A stretch of 64,000 nucleotides of DNA from SVFI01 sp045546735 (GTDB lineage Bacteria; Bacillota; Clostridia; Lachnospirales; Lachnospiraceae), in assembly GCA_045546735.1 (NCBI GenBank), contig JAZQDJ010000105.1:35335-99334 (forward strand), read 5' to 3'. Shown one piece after another: positions 32,907-40,437 of this stretch; position 1 is the stretch's first letter, and each line of letters starts with the position of its first letter. The position numbers and the translations under genes are program-made. The notes under the pieces are model-generated. The model was given only the letters and a program-made list of their open reading frames with translations, had not been told where the DNA came from and did not search any database.

Positions 32907-32949
32907 CGAACATTTGTTCTATTATTGCATAGATAAATTCATTTGTCAA
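32907..32949 (-). promoter_or_regulatory. LexA-controlled promoter of the TIGR03916 operon
   Basis: On the minus strand TTGACA (32944-32949), 17-base spacer, AATAAT (32921-32926). A Gram-positive LexA box AGAAC-AAAT-GTTCG (palindrome GAAC-N4-GTTC, 32907-32920) lies immediately downstream of the -10 box, where repressor would block transcription. No second box was seen. Confidence 0.85.
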
Positions 32950-32980
32950 ATACGCATTTCCCTATATTTCAAAAATACTC

Positions 32981-33033
32981 TTGACACTCACTGTACAAAG
33001 TGTTACAACTGTATCATCTCGAGTGATACAGTT
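32981..33033 (+). promoter_or_regulatory. Promoter and operator of the GntR-ABC operon
   Basis: TTGACA (32981-32986), 17-base spacer, TACAAC (33004-33009), then the perfect inverted repeat AACTGTATCA-N7-TGATACAGTT (33007-33016 and 33024-33033) overlapping the -10 box. It is the likely GntR binding site and suggests autorepression. Confidence 0.85.
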
Positions 33034-33048
33034 GAAAGGAGGCGTTAT

Positions 33049-33429
33049 ATGATTGCAGTTGATTTAAAAAGTAACAAACCTATTTATGAACAGATTATTG
33101 AACAAATAAAATTTCACGTACTCAAAGGCCATCTTAAGCCGGGAGATTCGATTCCGTCCGTTAGAAAACTGGCTCTTGATATGTCCGTCACACCCGGAAC
33201 GGTAGCTAAGGCCTATCAAGAACTGGAACGCCAAAAGATTATTGAAACCATTCGCGGAAAGGGAACCTTTATCGCAGCAAACATTGAGCTAAAACCCGAC
33301 GAAGACAGAATCAAAGAATGCAGTAGCTTGCTCAGATCTGCTGTTCTGGAGTTGAAAGTAATGGGACTTTCTGAAGAACAAATCGTTGAAATGATAAGGG
33401 ATTTATATAAGGAGATGAGTTTATGTTAG
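33049..33429 (+). CDS. GntR family regulator, YtrA type
   Basis: A 126-residue YtrA-type regulator with the winged helix (LKSNKPIYEQIIEQIKFHVLKG, PSVRKLALDMSVTPGTVAKAYQELERQKII) and a short C-terminal helix pair for dimerisation; no large ligand domain. The ATG at 33049 has AAAGGAGG 7 bases upstream; a longer frame beginning at 32914 lacks such a site and would overlap the promoter. The stop overlaps the ABC ATPase start by 7 bases. It probably represses the operon until an envelope signal appears. Confidence 0.93.
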   Translation: MIAVDLKSNKPIYEQIIEQIKFHVLKGHLKPGDSIPSVRKLALDMSVTPGTVAKAYQELERQKIIETIRGKGTFIAANIELKPDEDRIKECSSLLRSAVLELKVMGLSEEQIVEMIRDLYKEMSLC

Positions 33430-34301
33430 AGGTGAAAAACGTTTACAAAAGTTATGATAAAACAGAGGTTTTGCACGGAGTATCTTTAGAGCTAAATCCG
33501 GGAGAAATTCACGGATTAATCGGTGAAAACAGTGCCGGAAAAACCACACTGATCAAGTGCATTACCGGAATTTATAAAGCAAACAGCGGAAGCATTCAGG
33601 TGGACGGTCAGGATATTTATGACAATCCAAAAGCAAAGAGCATCATCGGATATGTGGCTGATTATAACGAGTACATACAGACCTATAGTGCACAACAAAT
33701 GGTGAGGATGTTTCAGCGTTTTTATCCGGAGTTTGATACAGAGAAATTCAATTCCCTGAATGAAGTGTTTGAACTTCCTTTGGAAAAGATGATCAGCACA
33801 TTATCAAAGGGACAGAAGATGCGGTTGGCAATCATGCTTGAGATTTGCCATAATCCCAAGTATCTGATTATGGACGAACCGACATCGGGACTTGACCCGG
33901 TAGCAAAAGAGGATTTGTACCGGCTTTTGATTAAAGAAGCGGAGGAAAACGGAGTCGGAATCCTGATCAGTTCGCACAATCTGACGGGACTGGAAAAGTT
34001 GTGTGATTCCGTAACAATGCTTCATAAAGGAAACGTGGAAAATCAGATTTCTGTCGAAAATATGAAACGCATTCTGACTAAAGTAAATGTCGTTTTTGAA
34101 GGCGGAGCAAATCCCGCACTTTATCACCACGACAGTATCCTGCGAATCAGTAATGTCGGAAGCATTTATACACTTTTAGTCAAAGAGTATGATGCCTCCA
34201 CGGAAGCACTTCTCAAAGAGTGGGGCGCATCGTTTGTAGAACCGGCCCGCCTAAATCTGGAAGAGGTGTATGTGGCCTTAGAGGAAAACCGAAAAGAGTA
34301 G
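33423..34301 (+). CDS. ABC transporter ATP-binding protein
   Basis: A 292-residue ABC ATPase. Walker A is GENSAGKTTL (about residues 38-47; Ser replaces the usual Gly at the fourth position but GxxxxGKT is kept). The signature motif is LSKGQKMRLAIML, Walker B LIMDEPTSGLDP, and the His switch SSHNLTGLE. It energises the permease encoded next. The YtrA-ABC arrangement in Firmicutes usually responds to cell-wall stress. Confidence 0.93.
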   Translation: MLEVKNVYKSYDKTEVLHGVSLELNPGEIHGLIGENSAGKTTLIKCITGIYKANSGSIQVDGQDIYDNPKAKSIIGYVADYNEYIQTYSAQQMVRMFQRFYPEFDTEKFNSLNEVFELPLEKMISTLSKGQKMRLAIMLEICHNPKYLIMDEPTSGLDPVAKEDLYRLLIKEAEENGVGILISSHNLTGLEKLCDSVTMLHKGNVENQISVENMKRILTKVNVVFEGGANPALYHHDSILRISNVGSIYTLLVKEYDASTEALLKEWGASFVEPARLNLEEVYVALEENRKE

Positions 34302-34315
34302 GAGGTGACGTGCGT

Positions 34316-36067
34316 ATGAAAGATATTATGTTATTGCTCAGACAGCGCAAGGGAATATATCTGTCATTGCTGTGCATAACGGGAATCGTGTCAGTGCTGC
34401 TGACTTGGGGGTTACAAAAAGACGGAACTACCTTGGGAGATACCTATGCGGTAGTGTCTATACTGATGTTTTGGGTAATTTCAATGGTTGCCTTTGCTAT
34501 AACGCCGAAATCGGAGAAAGAGTTTTTTGAGTCTCTTCCTGTGAAAAAAACGGCCCTGGAATTATATCCTTATGCGGGATTTCTGCTGATTTTTGCGGTA
34601 GACATCTTATTGGCAGTTATCACATCCGCAATCGGCGGCGAAATGAGAAGCCGGATTTCAGGTCTTGCGCCGAAAGAATTTATCTTTCTTTGTCTGGCTC
34701 TGCTTGCGACCGGAACCTTAACCTATCTATGCATCGGAACATTTAAAGATCCGGTATGGGGAATTGGCGCAAGTATCGGAATTTGGTTCGGAACTGTAGG
34801 ATCCGTCGGTTTCTTCGAAAACGGAATTATATCACTGTCCGTTACTGCCGGAATTGTGATACTTACAACCGCTGTTGCGATAATGGTACTTCTGATGGTG
34901 TTACATGCACATTACCGGGAGTTATCCGGCGGAAAGTTGGGATATTTCCGGGCAGCAGATGCAGTCGCTCTGACGTCCGTTGCTGTCATGATTTTTTATC
35001 TGATTTATTTGGTTTCAAGCAACGCAGCCTGGGCACTTTTGGCTGTCATTATTGTGGAGGCTGCTATATATCACCAAGTTTTTCACAAAAAACATGCCTT
35101 AAAAAAAATCGAGATCAGAGCGTATGCACAAAAGAAGAATCCGTGGTTTTTCTTCCATCTTCCGACATGGCTTGTAACCATGGCATTGTTGCTTTTATTG
35201 GTTTTGGGAATTGTCATAAGAAAACATATGGTACTGATGCAGCTGATGACAGAGCTTGTTGATATTGTCGGAACACAGAAAATATTTGCATTATGGAGTG
35301 AAATTGAAGACGTAGCCTTTCTAAATACAACTCTGCCGGTCTTTGTAATCGGTCTGCTCAGTATTCACGGTTCGCTCAGATATTTCATAGAATCCCAAAA
35401 AGAAACCAGAGAGTTTTTAGAACGCTTGCCTGTCAGCCGAAAAAAAAGGTATACGACAATGGTGACAATGGATCTTTTGTTGATTGTCATTCCGATTCTT
35501 TTCCATATCATATTATGCGCAGGGTGTTATTTATCTTATCAAAAGATGTATGATGTGGTGTTACTTACTCCATTGACAGAAGATATTATACGTTCTCTTA
35601 TACTGTTCTGCTATGCAATGACTGTCCTGGGAATCCTTTATCTGGTTGATGCCGTAACCGTCGGAGCATTAAAGATATTTAACTATCCACTTATAGTGAT
35701 GACAATTGCAGTTCTTGTATCGATAGCAGAAGGCTTATTCCAAAGTCAGTTTAATCAAACCACCCTGCTACGGACGGCGATTCCATGTTTGGTAATCGGA
35801 CTCTTTCTGATTATGTGGTCAGGCCGGCTCTATATAAAAAGAGAACAGAGCCAAAAATACTTTTATTACAAACCTGCTATGCATATTTTTGCAATATTGT
35901 ATGCAGCAGTCTTTGCATTTTTTGTTATAACCTTAACGCAGCATGTCTTTTGGTATGTGATTGCAGCAGTCGGCGCAATTGTGATTTATTGTGCCGGTAT
36001 CAAAGCCTGTATGCAGCCGGAAGGAAACAATGCAAATAAGAAAGTATTGAAAAATCATACAAAATAA
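34316..36067 (+). CDS. ABC transporter permease
   Basis: A 583-residue membrane protein with about twelve hydrophobic segments, in an ABC-2-like two-block arrangement. The N-terminus MKDIMLLLRQRKGIYLSLL leads directly into the first membrane segment. AGGAGG lies 10 bases before the ATG at 34316. A longer frame begins upstream in the ATPase gene but lacks a ribosome site. It probably exports a lipid, peptide or antibiotic, together with the ATPase. Confidence 0.85.
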   Translation: MKDIMLLLRQRKGIYLSLLCITGIVSVLLTWGLQKDGTTLGDTYAVVSILMFWVISMVAFAITPKSEKEFFESLPVKKTALELYPYAGFLLIFAVDILLAVITSAIGGEMRSRISGLAPKEFIFLCLALLATGTLTYLCIGTFKDPVWGIGASIGIWFGTVGSVGFFENGIISLSVTAGIVILTTAVAIMVLLMVLHAHYRELSGGKLGYFRAADAVALTSVAVMIFYLIYLVSSNAAWALLAVIIVEAAIYHQVFHKKHALKKIEIRAYAQKKNPWFFFHLPTWLVTMALLLLLVLGIVIRKHMVLMQLMTELVDIVGTQKIFALWSEIEDVAFLNTTLPVFVIGLLSIHGSLRYFIESQKETREFLERLPVSRKKRYTTMVTMDLLLIVIPILFHIILCAGCYLSYQKMYDVVLLTPLTEDIIRSLILFCYAMTVLGILYLVDAVTVGALKIFNYPLIVMTIAVLVSIAEGLFQSQFNQTTLLRTAIPCLVIGLFLIMWSGRLYIKREQSQKYFYYKPAMHIFAILYAAVFAFFVITLTQHVFWYVIAAVGAIVIYCAGIKACMQPEGNNANKKVLKNHTK

Positions 36068-36079
36068 AGAAAGAAATGA

Positions 36080-36119
36080 AGAGCGTTGCTGTAAAAACAC
36101 AACAACGCTCTTTGTTATC
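36080..36119 (+). terminator. Terminator of the GntR-ABC operon
   Basis: Stem GAGCGTTG/CAACGCTC with a 14-base loop, followed by TTTGTTATCTTT. It lies about 15 bases after the permease stop. Confidence 0.85.
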
Positions 36120-36151
36120 TTTAGAAATTACTCTTCCCCAATCCTGCCATC

Positions 36152-36922
36152 CTACGGCAAAACCACATCCTTAAACACCGCCATACATTCCCGCAGATAA
36201 TTTGTCGGATTGAGCCACCAGACATTGTCCGCACCGAGTCCCGACACCGGTTCATACCCGATTTCCCGCGCCAAATGGCAGGCCCGGAACACATGAAATT
36301 TGTTCGTCACAATCACAACCGACGCATCTTTAGGAATAAACTGCTTGGAAAATGTCAAATTCTCATTTGTTGATGTCGATTTGTCTTCCATAAAAATTCT
36401 CGACTCCTCAATCCCCAAATCCACAAGCGCCTTTTTCATTGCCTCAGCCTCGGAAATCCACTCATTTGCGCCCTGTCCGCCGCTGACCACAACCTTACTG
36501 TCCGGATTAACAAGCAAATACTCTGCTGCCGCCTCAATGCGGTACATGAGCACAAGCGACGGTCTGTCGCCGCGCAGTCCTGCTCCGAGCACAACTAAGT
36601 AATCCGCATCCTCTTCCGGTCCTACGCTCTGCCCGTGCAATATCATACCAAACAGCACACCAAACAGCACAATTCCGAGAGATATCAACGTCCAAAAACA
36701 GACAATCAGCTTTCGAGGCACCGATATTTTCCCTTTTAAATGCAGATACCAAACTCCCGCAACTGCGAGACATCCGGCAGATATACATGGAAACACAAAG
36801 AAAAATGTCATCGGCCCCACAAAAGTCACAAGCATACAAAAATAGCCAAAACAACCTACCGCCATAACAAACAGCATTGCAATCATAGTTTTATTCAACG
36901 TTTTCTTCGACATTTTCCTCAT
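36152..36922 (-). CDS. YdcF/SanA-type DUF218 membrane protein
   Basis: A 256-residue protein with four hydrophobic N-terminal segments (residues about 10-110) and a DUF218 domain: YLVVLGAGLRGDRPSLVLMYRIEAAAEYL, VVVSGGQGANEWISEAEAMKKAL, ESRIFMEDKSTSTNENLTFS and VVIVTNKFHVFRA. The family is implicated in envelope integrity or vancomycin tolerance in E. coli, but its reaction is unknown. The start lies in the glgB 3' end; the ATG at 36922 has AGAGG 9 bases upstream. Confidence 0.9.
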   Translation of the reverse strand: MRKMSKKTLNKTMIAMLFVMAVGCFGYFCMLVTFVGPMTFFFVFPCISAGCLAVAGVWYLHLKGKISVPRKLIVCFWTLISLGIVLFGVLFGMILHGQSVGPEEDADYLVVLGAGLRGDRPSLVLMYRIEAAAEYLLVNPDSKVVVSGGQGANEWISEAEAMKKALVDLGIEESRIFMEDKSTSTNENLTFSKQFIPKDASVVIVTNKFHVFRACHLAREIGYEPVSGLGADNVWWLNPTNYLRECMAVFKDVVLP

Positions 36923-38768
36923 CCGCTACATCCTCTACCAGAAAGATTCTCGCTGAAAACGGCGCAATATCCGTACGGATTTTATACGGCTTATCATGCA
37001 CCGGCTCCTCTGTCACATACGTCTTCATATCCTTTTGATCCGTATTACCGCTGTAACAATACCAATCGCTGTTAAGCAGTTCCTTCAGACGGCAATTCTT
37101 ATCATAACCAAACGTGAAATTGCTCCAATATTGATCCGAAAAATTCAGCATAACAATGATATTCTGTCCCTGCGCCCGGCGTTCATACACATAAGTCGAA
37201 AACTCTGCCGCATTTGATTCCAGCCATGCAAAACAGCCGGAATTGTACTCTCCGTCATAAAGAGCCGGATATTCCAAATAAAGCCCCGCCAAATCCGCAC
37301 AATATTTTTTAAAAGAATCATGCAGCGGATACTTGAGCATATCCCAATCCTGCTGCCTGTTTTCATCCCACTCCCGAAGCTGACCGATTTCATTCCCCAT
37401 GAAATTCAGTTTTTTACCCGGATGAGTGTAAAAATACGCATAAAGAGCACGTGCCTGCGGGAACTTCTGCTCATAATCCCCCCACATTTTCTGTAGAATA
37501 GTGGCCTTTCCGTGCACCACCTCGTCATGTGAAAACGCGAGCATAAAAAGCTCATTATAAAAATAAAACATCGAAAACGTCAATTTATGATAATGTGCCG
37601 GGCGATGCGACGGATGCACCTTAAAATATTCCAGCGTATCGTTCATAAAGCCCATATCCCACTTATAATCGAAACCAAGTCCGCCGTACTCGACCGGAGC
37701 AGTCACTTTCAAAAAGTCTGTGGAATCCTCTGCAATCAAAATCACATCCGGATGGCGCTCATGAAGCCCATAGTTCATGTTTTTTATGAACATGACACTT
37801 CTGTCATTTACCCCCCTGTTCGAATCACCCATCCAGTAGATGGAGCGGCTGATTGCATCCATACGAATGCCGTCAAAATGAAACTCCTTCAACCAATAAT
37901 TTACACTGGACTGCAGGAAACTTGCCACTTCACCTTTCGCATGATTAAAGTTACACGTTCCCCACTCACTCTTTCCGACATCATCCGTATCATATTCATA
38001 AAGAGACGTTCCGTCAAATTTTGCCAAACCATATCCGTCCACCGCAAAGTGCACCGGCACAAAATCTAATATGACGCCAATGTCATTTGCGTGGCACAAA
38101 TCAATAAACGCCTTTAACTCATCCGGACTTCCGTATCTGGATGTCGGAGCAAAAAATCCTGTATTCTGATAGCCCCACGAACAATCTGCAGGATGCTCAG
38201 ACAATGGCATACATTCTATGTAGTTAAAATGATTTTCTTTCAAATACGGAATCAGTTCCTCTGCAATTTCCGCATACGTCGGGAAATACATCTCTTGGCC
38301 TTCCTCGCGGTCTTTTGTTGCATTCTTATTTTTCCAGGAAGCCAAATGCATCTCATAAATATTCATCGGAAAATTATAGTTCTTTCCTCTGGAAATGCGC
38401 TGCTTCATCCATGTTTCGTCCGCAAACCGGTATGACGACAAATCACTGACAACAGACGCAAACGCCGGTCTTTTTTCCATTGCAAAACCATACGGATCGC
38501 AATGCTCACACAAAAAACCGTTCTGATCCTCAATCACGTATTTATAGAGCATTCCTGCTCTCGCCTGTGGTACATAAAGTGTGTACACCCCGGGGTCAAA
38601 CCCATGCTCCATCTGTTTTTTCTCCCACTCTGAAAAATCCCCTGTGACATAAACCGCCTTTGCCTTCGGTGCATAAACACGGAACCACACACCGTCTCCC
38701 TCTATATGAGCTCCGAAAAACTCATAGGCATCAAACGCATTTCCACTGTAGAAATCTCTGAAGTTCAT
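36891..38768 (-). CDS. glgB: 1,4-alpha-glucan branching enzyme
   Basis: A 625-residue GH13 branching enzyme. An N-terminal CBM48-type domain is followed by the catalytic barrel with FDGIRMDAISR (nucleophile Asp), VILIAEDST (general acid Glu) and FSHDEVVHG (transition-state Asp). It creates alpha-1,6 branches in glycogen. No other glycogen genes are in the window. It overlaps the RACo-like gene by 4 bases and the YdcF gene by 32. Confidence 0.95.
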   Translation of the reverse strand: MNFRDFYSGNAFDAYEFFGAHIEGDGVWFRVYAPKAKAVYVTGDFSEWEKKQMEHGFDPGVYTLYVPQARAGMLYKYVIEDQNGFLCEHCDPYGFAMEKRPAFASVVSDLSSYRFADETWMKQRISRGKNYNFPMNIYEMHLASWKNKNATKDREEGQEMYFPTYAEIAEELIPYLKENHFNYIECMPLSEHPADCSWGYQNTGFFAPTSRYGSPDELKAFIDLCHANDIGVILDFVPVHFAVDGYGLAKFDGTSLYEYDTDDVGKSEWGTCNFNHAKGEVASFLQSSVNYWLKEFHFDGIRMDAISRSIYWMGDSNRGVNDRSVMFIKNMNYGLHERHPDVILIAEDSTDFLKVTAPVEYGGLGFDYKWDMGFMNDTLEYFKVHPSHRPAHYHKLTFSMFYFYNELFMLAFSHDEVVHGKATILQKMWGDYEQKFPQARALYAYFYTHPGKKLNFMGNEIGQLREWDENRQQDWDMLKYPLHDSFKKYCADLAGLYLEYPALYDGEYNSGCFAWLESNAAEFSTYVYERRAQGQNIIVMLNFSDQYWSNFTFGYDKNCRLKELLNSDWYCYSGNTDQKDMKTYVTEEPVHDKPYKIRTDIAPFSARIFLVEDVADEENVEENVE

Positions 38769-40207
38769 GAAAAATCCCTTTCCTCCCGTAAGTTCATAGC
38801 CTGCAGATAATACGCATTGAAATGCTCCTTCTCTGCAAGATTTATACTCTTTGTATGTTTTATCATATCATCCGCTTGAACACCGCGCGCATATAAATAC
38901 GCCCCGGCCAGCGCTGTATTCCCGGCAGATATCGTCCGATCATGCCACATGGAAGGCATCAATCCTATTTTGCAGGCTGCATCCACATTCAATTTATAAC
39001 CGAATCCGCCGGCCAGATAAACTCTCTCAACCTCTTCCTCTGTCATCCCGGCTTCTTCGAGCAAAATACGGATTCCGGCAAATACAGCCGCCTTTGCTTC
39101 CTGTAACTTGCGAATATTTTCCTGCCGAAGCAAAAGCCCGCCTTTATAAACTCCGCTGTCGAAGTACTCTTCCGCCAAAAGTCCGGTCTCATCTATGATT
39201 CCGCTTTCCATAAGTGATGATACTGCCAAAATCACATCCGCTGCCCAGACATTGTCTCCGTAGCCACCTTCAAAGGCCGGTCCTGCTGCCGTTGCCGTAC
39301 AATAATTTTGCTGCTCTGTAAACAAAACCATCTCTCCATTGGTACCAAGATCGATAAGTAATGCGTTTTTTATTCCGTCCTTTTCCATTTCCTTTTTGCA
39401 TGCGAGCATTCCCGCCACAATATCACCGCCGACAAAGGCTGAAATCCCCGGAACCGTCACACCTTTTACACCCAAAATTTCAAAAGGCACACTCCCGGTC
39501 GTCACAGGCACAAACGGCGCCTTCGCAATCCCTTCCACGGAAAGACCTTTAAAAAGGTGAATCATAACTGTATTTCCTGCAAGAACAATCTCCTGCGGAA
39601 AGTGCCCTTCTCCAAACCATTCTTCCATACTCTTTTCCAAAACCTCTTTGACCATTTCGGACAAAAGTAGTTTTTTCCCGGATAACCCCCATTCAATCCG
39701 CCGGATGACATCCGCCCCAAACGCCCGCTGCGGATTGCATCTTTTCGATGTTTCAACTATTTTTCCTGTCTGTTTTTCCACCAATAAGAGCGCTATCGTC
39801 GTTGTTCCCAAATCAACTAGCGCAATCGTCTCACCGCTTTTTGCAGGTGATTCTTTTACTTCATTTAAATCGCCGATCAATGCCTTATCCAAAACAAACT
39901 CGGCTTCCCATAATCTGAGTTTGGCAATCTCACAGTTGCGCTGCGGCTTTGCCATACAGGCAAGACGCCATCCTTCCCGCAGTTGTTCCGGCGTAAAATG
40001 TCTTCTGTCCGCCGGTTTCGGAAGTGGTGCTTGGCTTATAAATCTTACCGCACATTTCCCGCATGTTCCGTGCCCTGCGCAGTGCGCGGTTTCAAACAAG
40101 CCTTGCTCTATAAGCACAGAAAGAACGTTCTCTCCCTTTTCAAGAGAAAACGTTCCTTCACCTTGTATTCCTATTTTTATCTGTTCTTTTTCCCGAAAAT
40201 CACTCAT
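38765..40207 (-). CDS. RACo-like ferredoxin/ASKHA protein (DUF4445)
   Basis: A 480-residue protein. The N-terminal 2Fe-2S domain has ligands C43, C49, C52 and C84. The rest is an actin-like ASKHA ATPase fold (ETIALVDLGTTTIALLLVEKQTG, ALLIDLGTNGEMVLF, RVYLAGGFGYKLN). This is the architecture of reductive activators of corrinoid proteins (RACo/RamA), which use ATP to reduce Co(II). No corrinoid methyltransferase gene is adjacent, so the partner is elsewhere. A cobalamin riboswitch operon occurs 5 kb away. Confidence 0.9.
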   Translation of the reverse strand: MSDFREKEQIKIGIQGEGTFSLEKGENVLSVLIEQGLFETAHCAGHGTCGKCAVRFISQAPLPKPADRRHFTPEQLREGWRLACMAKPQRNCEIAKLRLWEAEFVLDKALIGDLNEVKESPAKSGETIALVDLGTTTIALLLVEKQTGKIVETSKRCNPQRAFGADVIRRIEWGLSGKKLLLSEMVKEVLEKSMEEWFGEGHFPQEIVLAGNTVMIHLFKGLSVEGIAKAPFVPVTTGSVPFEILGVKGVTVPGISAFVGGDIVAGMLACKKEMEKDGIKNALLIDLGTNGEMVLFTEQQNYCTATAAGPAFEGGYGDNVWAADVILAVSSLMESGIIDETGLLAEEYFDSGVYKGGLLLRQENIRKLQEAKAAVFAGIRILLEEAGMTEEEVERVYLAGGFGYKLNVDAACKIGLMPSMWHDRTISAGNTALAGAYLYARGVQADDMIKHTKSINLAEKEHFNAYYLQAMNLREERDFS

Positions 40208-40215
40208 GGCACTAT

Positions 40216-40389
40216 CTAAACAAACTGATTCCTGTCTGCATCGTAAGAATAATTGATTCCTTCCAATTTGCTTATAAGCTCCGCCTGATCGATGTCCAAA
40301 TCGTCACACATCACATCGAGCGATGAATAAAAATCACGCAATTTTAAATTCACAAAACTAAGAAGCATTACCGGGTCTTTTGGAATCAT
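40216..40389 (-). CDS. DUF4250 protein
   Basis: A 57-residue protein matching the DUF4250 pattern MIPKDPVMLLSFVNLKLRDF, then SSLDVMCDDLDIDQAELI and YSYDADRNQFV. The ATG at 40389 is spaced from AGGTGAG; the in-frame GTG at 40398 overlaps that site. The family is small, cytoplasmic and of unknown function, common in Lachnospiraceae. Confidence 0.88.
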   Translation of the reverse strand: MIPKDPVMLLSFVNLKLRDFYSSLDVMCDDLDIDQAELISKLEGINYSYDADRNQFV

Positions 40390-40437
40390 AACTCTCACCT
40401 GTCTTTTTTTCTTAGTGTACCATGAACAGATTCTTTT

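Noticed and set aside
33537..33566. Walker A loop of the ABC ATPase reads GENSAGKT rather than GxNGAGKT
   Set aside because: The essential GxxxxGKT pattern is intact, so it is a tolerated variant rather than a broken gene.
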